Of a stretch of DNA of 64,000 nt, positions 40,114 through 53,000 are shown in pieces; within the stretch, counting starts at the first letter, position 1, and every line of letters starts with the position of its first letter. Location of the stretch: positions 43,176,744 through 43,240,743 of the forward strand of contig NC_044279.2 of NCBI RefSeq assembly GCF_004027225.2, in the 5' to 3' direction. The notes under the pieces are model-generated. The model worked only from the letters and a program-made list of their open reading frames with translations. It did not search any database and was not told the DNA's origin. Position numbers and translations under genes: made by a program. The stretch comes from Strigops habroptila. Its lineage: Eukaryota > Chordata > Aves > Psittaciformes > Psittacidae.

Positions 40114-43100
40114 AATCTAAAAACCTGAAATGAGTTTCAAGTATTAAAATAAGTACAAAACAGATCACAACACTGGCTTTCGGTAATAAACAACCCTTTG
40201 TTTCGCAGTACTTATTTTCCACACTTAAGGCAGGGAAAAGTATTTTTTTCCCCCCAGTTGAGATTATTTAGCTACTTGCAATGACATCCCTGTTTTAAAC
40301 TCAAAGAAATAACCTGGATATATACCCTAAAAAGCTTATAATAAAGTAAGTTCTGTAGATGTAAACTTTTCTGTTAAATTACACGAGTGAGTTATTTCAC
40401 TAAATATATGCACTGGTTTGTAAAACACTAGTTTGTATGAACCTGTATGCCGAATATTACTTTTATTAAGAAACACACACTCATTACCAGTTCTCCCAAC
40501 TGTTTGTGCCTTTCATCCCTTTCTTTTCTGTTGGGCCCCCAACTTTACTGTCATGGGTCGCTTTCCATTGAAAAAATATGAGCTTATAAGGAAGTGCACT
40601 CTTAATATATCAAAGAAGAAAACACAGTTTAGGGAAACACTTTTGTCCCAACCCAGGAAGAACAAGATCTCTTCCTTCATGCTGGTTAGACAAGTGAAAA
40701 ATACACTTCTCTGGTCTCCCATCACTTTAATGATCTTCCTTACATCTAATACCAAAACCACTCCAGAATAAATCTCTCCTTTCACACACAACAGCCCTGC
40801 TACTGTCTGCAAAGAGCTGTTTACGATTTAATCCTACCATAGAACTGAAACTAAAAGATGATGATTAAAGGACAATGAAAAGCTTTTCTGCCTGTAATTA
40901 GTCCACAACTGTTAACAGATGCAGAAGTCTGCAGTCTCCAGTACAAATTGGATTCTGGCGGAGTAGGAATAATGCCCCTGAACAGATAATAATTCAAATT
41001 GCAAACAAATCATCATCTCTGATATTTTTTTTTGTAGCACACATCAAAGAATCATTTCTGTATAAAGTTCATAATATTTAGATAACACCTTTTTGAGAGA
41101 CACCTAATGCAAATGGGCTGGAAGAGATACTTCTAGCTGTTCCTGCATTTGTTTTTTGAGGGGGTTGTTGCTGTTTTGTGGTGTTGTGGGTTGTTTTACA
41201 GTTGCCTAAGGACCGGGGTAGCTTAATTTCACACTTGCCAAATGACATTCTGAGGAAATAAAAGACTGTGACAGTCTTACCTGCCCATCATATTTTCAGG
41301 TTAAGCTTATTTCTGATTACTTTTTTTCCTGGTTTTGCTGTTCAGTTACAAGTTTTTCCCTAAATAGTAAATATTCAGTCTTCATCATACCCATGTTTTC
41401 GTTTGCGAAATCCGAGGCAGGTGATGACCTATTGTGAAAGAGTTTCTAATATACCAAAGAATCTTCAGAAAGTTAAAAATATTAGAAAATTAGGGGTGCT
41501 ACTGTGAAAGTTGTGGCTATATGTTACTTTTGCAAAATACCTCTACCTTTCAGAACCAAGGAAGTTGGCAAACAATCTTCATTTTTATCATATACAGAAT
41601 ATTAAATGTAAGCCCACCTTCTAGCCAAAAAACCTTACTATTTCATCTGTTGTGAAGGTTGAACATATGAGCAATATTCAGAATTTATTTCAGATTTAAA
41701 ACTTTCATGCAAAATTCCTCCTGCATGCTATTTATTGCCTGTGTGACCTCAGGATTCCCACAGAAATATGTTTAATTCTGATATATCCTGTCAGTGCACT
41801 CAAAAATCTGGAGTTTCAGTGAGCTTCCAACATGGTACTGCTCTTAATGAGCTGTGCCTGCCTACCACCATGGAACTACTCATTTGTATTTATGGAGCAG
41901 TCAGGTGCAATGTAATAAAAAGTACTCTGCCAGACAGAAATACAAACCATAAGACAAAGATTCCAACTTTAAAAAACCCCCAACCAAACAACACGAGAGG
42001 TCAGAGGATGGATGGGGTAGCCCTTTTCTTTCTTTTTTAGTTTGTCTTACTTTGTATGACGAACTTTGCTTAAGCCCCACTGATTCAAGATGAGCCCATT
42101 CCTAAGTGTTGTTCTAAGCAGGGATGGGAAGTGAGGGCATATGTTGAAAGAGCTGTCTTTCTCCACCTATGCAGCTGAAAATTTGGCAACTTGATCTACT
42201 ATTAAGTATGATGCAGCAATGGAAGGTGTTCCTGTGTGTTGTAACTGTGTTTTGTCCTCTTTGTATACTCCCAGAGAAAATATTTGTTAAATACAAAGTA
42301 CCATTTTTTGCATGATTTATTGCTCTTAGTGCAAAAGTAATTTATCAGTGTACCTCCACTGCCATCAGTGCAGAATTCTGTAAAAAGGGATCTAGGAGCA
42401 ACAGCTCATATATGTGCATGTTCAGAAAGCCAAATTATCACAAAATGATGTATATAATCGGTTTTAAAATAACACTGACAACAGCAATCACTATCATCTG
42501 GACAACAAGACATAGTTTTAACATTAAAAAATGGCCATCTTACTGAATTACCTGAAAATCAGTCCACTGGTTAGAGATACCTATATGTGAGTATGGATGT
42601 GTATGTAATTTACATCCCCTTCCCTTTGTTTTAATCTTGAGCACAGTGGATATGAAATACTGTTTTGTGTTTTCAAATCTGCAGTGCAATCCAACATGTT
42701 GACACCTATACAGCAATTATAAAAAACAAACCTTGAATACATTGACATTTCAATGTGTATTAGTTTATCAACCACTATACTAATAAATACCAGATTATTT
42801 TAAAAGGAACACTGTTCTCCTCATTAAACCCAAATACCATTTTCAAGCTAAGGTACCAGCTTTATTTATACTATTTATAAGGGGGAAAAAAAAGGGAAAA
42901 AACAAAAACAAAATCCCAAAATAAAATAAGTAGCAGAAAAAAACCCCCATAAATATCAGTAGAAATTATGATGCTGCATGAATTAATGCTTTTTATACCT
43001 ATAATTTCTACAGATGGACCATTATTTGGAGAAATCAAAACGGCATTAAAAAAGCTGCATTGTTTTTGGAGAATGAAATGTATGTGCTGTATTCAAAAGC

Positions 43101-44880
43101 AGAGATTATATTATAGCATATTTCTCTGAGATGGCAAAAACACACATTAATGATTATAATGGAATATAAAATATCATATATTACAGCTTTATATCTGAGA
43201 GGAGACATCCTACCTCCAGCAGATATATGCTTCATGATCCTAACTGCAGAATGTTGCTTTTTTTAGCTAACATCAGAAAATAAGATACAAACTGAAAAAA
43301 GACACTGAAGCAAAAGCAACTGCACTTACAAAAAAATAAGCTCGACTTTAATTTATTAACAGGTAGGGTTATGAAATATTAGATGTTAGCAGACTTTTTG
43401 TATCCAGTAATGTTGTCTGATGAAGTTTGATGACTTAACATTTTCACATAACTTTAAAATACCTAGTAATGTGGATGCAGACTTGAATACTGCATTGCCA
43501 ACTGCCAGGGATGCTGAGCAAGCTAGTTTTGTGCCATGTATGTAAACGTGCAGTAAAATTTCTAGAAGCTTCAAATGCTAAGTATCTGTACAGATCAGCT
43601 GTAAAGCTTCATGTCATAATTCCGATGAGTCTGGGCCAGATCAGACATACTGTGTGTGCACTGAATGCAGAGCTTGTATGTCCACAGTAAGTCCTAAATG
43701 CTCTAAGTGCTGAGACCAGATGAATTCCCTGCCAATGAGGCAGCCATCTGTGGAGGGCAGCTACTTCCATTCCTCCCTGGAAAATCCTCAACAAAAATAC
43801 AGCAGTCCTATCATCTGGGAGCAAACCCAAAACTGGAATAGGTAGGAAACATAAATTTTAACATAACAGCCTGAAGACTGATTTAATTATAAGCACTCAG
43901 TGTATGCAGGTCTTGGGGAAAGAAGTTTTAACAGCACCAGCCTTACTAGTTGGGTGTATACTTCTACATCCAAAACTGCAACCAGTTCTTGAAACGAAGA
44001 ACAAATTTAAAAATTCATTGTTAAGTATTCAACTTAGGATTCTATTCTAAAAAAAAAAAATAATTTCTTTATTTTACCTTTTATTTTCTCTAGCTGAATG
44101 CGACAATAAAAGAAATTGAACATAAACATTAAACATTAGCAATCGAATGATAAACCATGAAGGCTTTACCATAGTCTGGCATTATCTTGCTACTGTACAC
44201 ATTTCATTACCTGCGTCTCCTTAAAGACATCTAAGCCACATGTGTAACTGATTTGAGTTGGCCGTTGACCTAAAACATACTATCTCTTACAATACAGTTT
44301 TAATTTTTTAAAATGTTAATAGCTTCCCAAATTATTAGTGACAGCTTTTTCAAAATGAAATTCTGCTGGTAGCTACCGAACCACTGCTCTTATTGGCCAA
44401 ATACCATAGCTATTGGTATTTGTCTATAGCTCTGTCATGTCTCTTTTTTGGGAAAATATACAAATCCAGACTTGAAAATAATTATCCAAATTTCCCAAGA
44501 AGTTACCTGCAAGAGGAGTAAGGGAAGCTTCACATTCTCTTCCTCAGAACTGAAAAGAGAAAATTAATGTATTGTACCTGATGCTTTCTTCCCTCCTGAT
44601 TTCTGATTCACAGTTTTACTGGTCTATAATGAAATAAAATGAAAGAAAAAAAAAAAAAGAGGTGTCTGAAGTTGCCTCTATGCACTGACTATCCAACTTG
44701 GAGAATAGAATTTCAAACTGTGCAGCCCTAGCCCTTCCACTTCATCTTACACAGAAGATGTACTGGAAAGAAGACGTAACTACTTGAGATCTGCAGGCTT
44801 TCAGAGAATAGAAAACAAGCTGCTAGAGTGAAGTTGAGTGTGTGACCGGGGGAAAATAAATAAATAAAAAAAATGAAGAG

Positions 44881-45430
44881 TGTCCTGGGTTCAGCTGTAG
44901 CAGTCATTTTTCTCCTTCTTAGTAGCTGGTGTAGTGCTGTGCTGTCGACTTTAGTCTGAGAACACCGCTGACAACACACTGATGTTTTACCCTGATCAAG
45001 GACTTTTTTCAGTCTCATGCTCTGCCAGTGAGGAGTGGCACGGGAAGCTGGGAGGAAGCAGAGACAGGACACCTGACCCAAACTGGCCAAAAGAGTATTC
45101 CATACCACAGCACGTCATGCCGAGTATATAAACTGGGGGAAGTTACCAGGAAGGCCTAAATCGCTGCTTGGGCCGGGCTGGGTATCGGTCAGTGGGTGGT
45201 GAGCAATTGTATCCTCTCCCCTTGTTATTTCCCTTATCATTATTACTATTGGTGGTGGTAGTAGTTTTGTATTATATTTTAGTTACCGGACTGTTTTTAT
45301 CTCAACCCGTGGGGTTTACACTCTTTTGATTCTCCTCCCCATCCCTCAGGGAGTGAGGGGGGAAATAAAAGCAGGAAGCAAGCAAGCGGCTGAGTGGTTC
45401 TGAGTTACCGGCTGGGCTTAAACCACGACA
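44881..45430 (+). mobile_element. avian endogenous retrovirus solo LTR (plus orientation)
   Basis: A 550-bp element beginning TGTCCTGGGTTCAGCTG and ending CTTAAACCACGACA. U3-like sequence leads to a TATA box at 45125-45132, and an AATAAA poly(A) signal lies at 45364-45369 near the 3' end. It is the same family as the LTR at 36.2-36.8 kb but inverted relative to it. The flanks AAGAG and AACAG could be a decayed 5-bp target duplication with one mismatch. No gag, pol or env sequence is attached. Confidence 0.87.
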
Positions 45431-46840
45431 AACAGCAACAGGATTTAGGCTGCCCTTTTTCACATTTCAAAATCTTCACTACATATTCATAGCAAAGTTT
45501 AATGAAAAACTAGTACAAGTTTCATATCCCATTGGACTAACTGCTCACATGTTTAAAATCAAACCACACAGTTGAAAGCAGCAGCTTTGCTTTTATAGGT
45601 GGCCTCCATGGACTCATAATTGCTATTGGACTATTTCCATAGAGATCACCATATCAAAAAAAGTAACCAGGTCTTTTATTTCCTTCCTCAAAATATCCCT
45701 TCCCTTCATTCTTCACACTTTTCTCCATAAAAAGATGATGGGTCAATTGTTACAGTGCTACTCGGCAAATGAAAGCAAAGGTTCCATTCTCTTCGCTGCC
45801 TGTATGACCTTGAGCCACAGTGCATTACCACTGTTGCATTGCCGCCTTCCAGTAGTACCAAATTAATTTAAGAGGCTTGACAGTGCAGAAGCGGGGGCTC
45901 AGGAAGCAGCTGAGACTGGACTGCACTGGCTTCTCATGACTACTCTCCTGGGCTGCTACCTCATGGTAATCAGCAAATGACAGTGTGAGGAAATACCCAA
46001 TTTTAACATCTTCCTTTTAGAACTGTTACGTAAAGAATCAAATTCCAGTGGAAAAAAGGTCTCTCGTATGAATATCTGTGAGAAGGTAGGCTTAGCCACA
46101 ACCCCTTTTTATCTCCAAATCAAATAAACCTATGAAAGAGAGAAAATGATGGGGAGAAATGACAGAAACTTCTCCTCCTCCTTGAAACCAGCAATGCTGG
46201 GCTAAGATCGGGTACTGCACTGCCTTTTTATTAAGCACTCTGCCTGATCAGGTTATCTGAAGCACTGCGAAAGAGGGAGGCATTTTCAGTGCCTTTTCAG
46301 AAAAACTGTTTCATGTTAACTATCACCAAGAACATGGAATAAAAAGACTAAAGATTTATCACCAAGCACAAAGTATATGTTAAGTCTAGGAGAATGACTA
46401 ATAATAGCCCTCCGAGTATAATTTATGTTCTTTGCTTTCATGTGCCAAACCCTATCCAACAGCACACAAAACATTGTGTGTTTGATACTCTGAGCCTTGG
46501 CAGTTCATGAGGTATCAATTATGTTGCGTTTATCATTTTATTCCTCTCTAGTAAGCATAACTTCAGTAGCCACAATTGCAGGAAGTGTTAGAACTAGAAA
46601 ATAAATGCTTTACACTATGCAAATGCATGTTCAAATGGTTCTACGCGCTAATGATTTGGAATTCAGGATATTAATTAGCTAATAGAATTTAAGTTTAGAA
46701 ATACAGACCATTTATTTTCAAGGTACGAAATCTCTCTCTCTCAGCACGGAATACCTATTTTCAGGATGAATATCCTCCAATATTGGACTGATGAGATAAA
46801 ACAAGCCAATGGCAAAAGTCGTACAGAAGCTAAGACATCA
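45431..46840. other. sequence between LTR and the 3' end of CCDC59
   Basis: No gene or repeat recognised. The portion nearest CCDC59 could be 3' UTR if the proximal poly(A) signal is bypassed in favour of the AATAAA at 46711-46716. Confidence 0.55.
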
Positions 46841-46846
46841 TTTATT
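46841..46846 (-). terminator. candidate poly(A) signal of CCDC59
   Basis: A canonical AATAAA on the minus strand lies about 65 nt beyond the CCDC59 stop codon. Another is at 46711-46716. Which one is used, and therefore the 3' UTR length, cannot be decided from sequence alone. Confidence 0.45.
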
Positions 46847-46910
46847 AAAAGTAATCTAAGAAAGTGTCCACAGGTAACTCAAAACCTGCAATTAAGATGT
46901 ATGCAGAGGT

Positions 46911-47072
46911 TTATGTATTTTGTTGTATTTTCTGAAGAAGAAACTCCACTTGTAAGTTTAGATTTGGCTGTCCTCTTTTTGTTTTCTTACTCAGTATTTT
47001 ATAAGCTTCCATTTTCTTTTGCTTGTACAAACGTTGAGCTGCTTCTCTTTGTTGTTTTATTCTTTCTGCTTC
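46911..47072 (-). CDS. CCDC59: CCDC59 terminal coding exon 4 with stop
   Basis: The acceptor AG is at 47074-47073 after a T-rich tract. The exon encodes 53 residues: a basic coiled coil ([19 protein letters not shown]), then the conserved tail [16 protein letters not shown], and a TAA stop at 46913-46911. It is a genuine terminal exon although short and AT-rich. Confidence 0.94.
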   Translation of the reverse strand, partial: EAERIKQQREAAQRLYKQKKMEAYKILSKKTKRGQPNLNLQVEFLLQKIQQNT

Positions 47073-50000
47073 CTAAAATTAAAGAAATAAGTAAGATTAG
47101 GAAATAATTACATACCTTCTATAACTATGAAGCTATCTATAAACAATAAAATCTCTTTTTGCAAAAATACTAGCAATTAGGTATTGTACTGACACTAGAA
47201 ACACCATTAACCTCAAAGCTTAATCGGGACGCTCTTCTAGCACATACTGCAATCAAAACATTATATTGTCTAAAGCTTCAAGAAAAGAGACAAGTTTTCC
47301 TCAGTAGAACATCCTATGACAAAGTTTGTTGCTAAAATTCATCCTACTTCCTTTCTGCAAAATGAGCTCCTTGACTTTTCTCCTTAAATGATAAACTGGC
47401 AAAAATTTCCCACTTTCTCCTCTTAAGCACAAGAAAAGAAAAAAAAGAAGTTATTCAGCAGGCCCTACGTAAATGTCTTGCCAATCCAGATAAGTTAGGA
47501 TGCTGGACACATCTACACGGGACTGGCAGATAGGATACGGGACATATCTGGAGCTAGAAGTTGGGCAGGTTTGTGATACTGCGACAGCACCACAGGAAGC
47601 ATTACCTAGGGCAACTTGATCAGGACCAAACTGTTAGTGACCTGTCCTTTTCAAAGCAACACAGACTCCTGTCTTTACTGAGAGAGAGAAGGTGGGGGCA
47701 GGAGATAACCAAGTTTTCAACTGTACAAACCTTCCATGTTGAGGGGACAGCACGTATGCAAACAAAACGCTATGGATAATCATCATGGTAATGTGTTCAG
47801 GTTTTTATCAAACAGCTTACACCCTCTTCTATAGCGTTCTGATTTTAGTAAGCAATTTGGGCAAACATCTACAACAAGCAAGTTAACTAGCTTCCTTCAC
47901 ATATATGATGTCCTCTACGAAGATATGCAAGACCTCACAAATCAAACTGAAGGGCTGGCAGCTTCAGATCATTTAAATGATTTCTTCTCAGAAAGGTTAT
48001 TTTTTGAAATGCAGTACCATGCTGACCACAAACGCAGATGTTTCTGCAGAATGCCCAGATGATAATTTATCACGTTTTTGTTTTCCATGGCATAGTAGTT
48101 TCTGTGATGTACAAAAATTATTAAGAATGTCCCATGATGTAGAATATAAAATTAACTAGAAATAACCCAAGAAAATACTTCGAAATAGACATCTAAGAGG
48201 TTTCAAGGAAAAAAAAAACCAACAAACCAACAAAATTGCAAAGATACTATCTCTCCATTCAGAACACTTCAGTTATTTTCCTGTAACGATGATTAATATC
48301 ATTCATCCCTTTTTTTTTTAAACCAGAGTAGCATCAACTCTAACTTACCTGTAATTCACTTCTGATCTAATAATTTTACTGCTGTTCAGCATACTATTGT
48401 AAACAACATCCATTTAAGCTACCAACCAAATGCTTACTCAAAGCAAGAACATTCATCTTCCTTAGGTGGTTGTTACTTACATTAGTATTTTTTCTGCTCT
48501 CTACTAAATCTTACCTTTCTTATGGAGTGTGGAAGCCAAAAGTTGTGCCTTTAAGCCTATTCCTTTTCCCAAAATATATAACAGCAAATCCAGAGTGTGC
48601 TAACATATGTGAGGATAAAGTATGTGATCATCATACCAGTATTCCCCATAAATGATTACTGTTATTTTGGCACTTGGCTACTGTTTGTTTTGCCTAAATA
48701 TCTTGAATAAGACAAAACATGCAAACACCTCCCCTCAGACAACTCATGTGCTGCTCAAAGAAAACTCCCTGCAGTGTTGCTGGGTTTTTGTTTATTCACA
48801 TTTCCTCTAAATAAGCTGGTCATAACATTAATTTGTTTTATTATAATCTCCATCTGATATTCAAAACAGCAGCTCTCTGCTGAACAACCATGTAACTCAC
48901 CCAGAATCATGAATCGGTTGGCATAGAATTACTCTAGTTTTCAATCAGCTAAACTAAAGAAATAATACCTTTTATCCAGCTATGTATTTCTATAGTATTT
49001 AAACAGTAGTTATTGAAATTTAGTTGGTCAGCAGTGAGTTACACAATTTCTACAACGTTACAACGTGTGCCCTTTTACAGCGCAACAAACAACATACTGG
49101 CAGAGAACAGAACTAGTTAAATAAGGGTGCCTCTAATGAGTAACTCGACTGACTATTCAACAACGTTAAGATACACTCTGTAAGAATAAGTCCCACTAAA
49201 TTAGAATGAGGGGACAAATTAGATTTTGGCCATGGATACTATTACGTTTAATGGCTTCACTGTTGGTCAAAGAACATAAACAGGTAAAATGAAGCCCGCA
49301 TTATGGTAACACCCTAAGAAAAAGGAAGGATATTTCAGTTTTCATCACGAGAGTATGGTATTGTTATTACTTCCCCTTCTACAATATTTAAGAGGTTTAG
49401 TATAATTCACTGGGATATGCAAATCAAGCTCTAAGTTTTTCTCGATGTACCAACTGACATAATAAAATCTTGCTAATGGCAATTGCAAGACAAAAATAGT
49501 AAGAACAAGAAGAATGATAACTTTGAAGACTTGCATGCCTGAATATTACTGTCAAGTTGAAAAAGGCTAAAAGAACACCAATACTTGTGTTCCTCTCCTA
49601 TGGTCCTATTTGGGTCCAGATGGAAGACTGACAGGTAGAAATGGTAATCTAGTCTTTGTCTACAATTAAGAAATATCTCTGTTTAAGATTTACCTCTTTC
49701 TTTCTAGCACGCTCTGCCTTTATTTTCTCATACTCTTCTTTTGCCTTCTGATTAGATGTTTTCTTCTTAAACTTCCCTTCAGTCATAACTGACCTGCAAG
49801 CAAAAGTACATGTACTTCAGGTACGGACTATCACCAAGTACACATAATCATTTATCCCATTTCCACTGCAGAATCAGAGTACGGTCTTCCACTCTTCCAC
49901 TATTTTATATGCATTTGGGGAAGTTGATTAGAAATACAGATTTCAGAAGGTTTATCCTTCCACACTGACTGGATACGTAATTGCACCACTCTTACATGAT

Positions 50001-53000
50001 GCCCAACACCATTACACATCACGAAACGAGCAGCTCACATGAAAACACAGCAAACTAAACTCCTTCAAGGCCAAGTGTACCAAAGACTGGACTGCGCACA
50101 GCTTTTAGGAACCCATATCCCTTATCTGCTGGATCTTCACACGGATGATGCTTCCTGAAGTTTAAAGAGCATCTAAAACTTTTCTTCCCCTATCATACAA
50201 GTTCTTCAGAGCTACAAAAACTGAATGCACCAGCTTAGAGCTATATTATCTCTTTCTAGTGCTGACATACGGATGCACTTGCAGAGATATGAGGAGAGCC
50301 AGCTGTTAGCAGACTGCCTGCCAGAGATGTCAGGCTAACACGGCAAGCAGAAAAAGCATAGTAGTAACAATGCCTTTCTAAAAGATTCTTCTTGAAGAAG
50401 ATGGAATTATTATTGTCCTTAATGTTCCGAAATTAGGAACTGAAATTACGTTCCCTCCAAATTTCAGTATTAAAAAACTGCGCAAGTATCTTTCACCAAA
50501 GGAAACAGGAAAAGCAGTTTCATTTGTCTGGTGTTTACGGTCACACTACTTTAAGTGGATTCTTCTTGTTATTTAGTCCCTTTTTTTTTTTTTTTCTGAT
50601 TCACACCACAGCCATTACATAAACAGTGTGGCAGCAAAGGCACTTCACACCTGAAAAATACATACCTTGTTAGATTTTTAAGAACTGTTCAGAAAGCTTT
50701 GATTACTCTATTACATTTAAAAATTTGAAAACTCGCCATCATCATCTAGGAGATTTCAGACAGACAATCAAAAAATAAAGAGAAGGCATTTGCTCACACT
50801 TTCATTTAGAAATACCACTCCTCTGGAGAAAAAGAAAAAAAAATAATCTTTGCTTTAGTCTCATCTCCATCTTGTGGCAATATTGTGTAATGACACTTCA
50901 TTGTCCCAAGTACAAAACTACTTAAATAGCAGTGTGTGCGAAAAATAGAATTACCTAACCAAAGTCTTATTTTATATTCTCATAGTACACTGAAGTCTAT
51001 TTAATCGACTCTATGCATTACACCACCTCACAAATTAGCAGTCACACTCGTGACTGAAATTCGTGGAGAAATACTAATTCTGGTTTACAACCGTAATGAC
51101 CATAGCATAAACAAAATTAACGCACCCTCTGGTTTAAAGAAAAACATCAGGCCTATTTCAGACACCTCCACGAATAAGCTGCCTATTCTAGACAAAAACT
51201 CTACCTTTCTCTCACTGCTGACCTCAGATCTGACTGCCTTTCCCCACTCTCCTGAGCACTCTTCTCAGGAAAGTTTAGATGTAGATACACCTTGGAATTC
51301 AAAGACTTAGGACACTCCTTGTACTGAGAATGAAAAAGCATTATCTCAGTCACTGTATTTGAATGCTCTTTTAAAATACTGCCATGATAATGTTAGACCT
51401 GAGTGACTACACTTTCCATTTTACTGACATAACTAACCAAGATTTCAGGGGTATTACTGTCACACAGGGAAAAAATGGTTTAAGTTGTCTGACGTTTGTT
51501 AGACAGCAAGTGAGAAACTCCATTTGACTTTTCCCAGCTATTATAAGTAAATTAAAAACCAAACAAATAACCCCAACAAAACCCCCCACCATTGGCAAGC
51601 TATAATGACGTATCTGTTGTTTAGATTATTACTTTGATAAAGAACACTTTACTGCCTTAAGATTCTATTAAATCCTCCTTTAAGTTCATAGTTAAATTCC
51701 CCCCAAAACTAGCCATACCATGAAAGGGTAACTGCACACAATAATGCTCATTCTAGCAGAAAAACAGTGCAATATGAAGACAACTTACCAAACTGGGAAT
51801 AACCTTTCTGAAAAGTGACATTAATTTTAAAATACTGAGAATCAATTCAAAGGAAAATTCTGCAGACTCAGAAGCACACTACCTGAAAAGCAGGCTCTCA
51901 TCTTTGTAGATATGGTAAGAAATTAGGCAAACATTTACTGCGCTTGGGCTGAACCTTGTCTTTAAAGTACAACGGTAACTGTGATATCGTTTCTGTGGAA
52001 TCAAGCCCTAAAATACTGCTTTCTGATTCTGATGCAAACACAACAAAGCTGTAGGTTCAAATTTTTTAACAAATAAGAAAAATATTTAAGACCTAATGGC
52101 ATTTTAAGCAAATCACCATACTGAAGTTCAGGTAAAGTGTAAGATCTAAAATATTTCTTTAATGATGGAAACAATTACTTGTTTTTAGAGACATTTACAA
52201 AACTTACTCTACTGGTTCACTAAGTTTTTCTTCTGATAAAACTGAATTATCTGGAGCCCTGCGCCACCGTTTCTTGAGCATTTCTTCCTCAGCTAGGTAA
52301 AGATGTTTCAAGTGCTCTGGATAAGTATCAATAAACTGATTATCCTGTTGTGAATGGACCTTCCTTCCCTTTCTCAGTAATTTCCTGTATTGCCTTTCGA
52401 CCTTTTGTTTTCTCCGAAATGCAAATCCTCGTCCTAAAAACATAAGAAAAAGGGAGTTAAACAGACCTGCGCTGAAGTTTTATCAAACCATTCAATTGTT
52501 ACCAGGACCATTTCAATCCATTTACTTTACAAAAACAGAGAAAGACACTACTTGTGCTAATTTTAATAAGGATCAGTCAAAAATTCACGGAAAAAACACT
52601 TTTACAAACCTGCCTCCTACTGTAATATTGCAGCTTGTACAGATTTACTGAAAATTACTGCCTAAAACCCTTGAGAGAACATGCCATGGCAAACATACTA
52701 CTTAATAATGCACGCTCAACATGATATACCTTCGGGAATGCTTTTTAAACCCAGTGAAGAGCTGCATTAACATTTCACTTCCCTCTTACTTCTGACAGCT
52801 TCATAAGCAATAAAATAGATTCCAAAATAGATTCCTAAAGATAATCTCAAGAAGGCACTGATAATAGTAACACCAGCTGCCTGAGTAGTCTGCAGCTGCA
52901 ATGCCACAGGAAAAAAAGCAGCCTCTAAATCATTATATTACACTGTATTAATATCCCATTATATCTTTCCATACAAATAGTATTTTTATTGCTACTACTT

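Larger units (their letters stand above)
37871..44880. other. intergenic, no gene seen
   Basis: The part from about 38.0 to 39.15 kb is more GC-rich and looks like decayed repeat sequence, but I cannot name the family. The rest is AT-rich with simple repeats. No coding exon is supported. Confidence 0.55.

Noticed and set aside
44728..45108. 126-codon minus-strand open frame
   Set aside because: More than half of it is antisense to the plus-strand LTR and the rest is AT-rich sequence; no protein similarity.
36222..45430. The two LTRs as the ends of one provirus with an 8-kb interior
   Set aside because: They are in opposite orientation and the interval has no retroviral gag, pol or env sequence.
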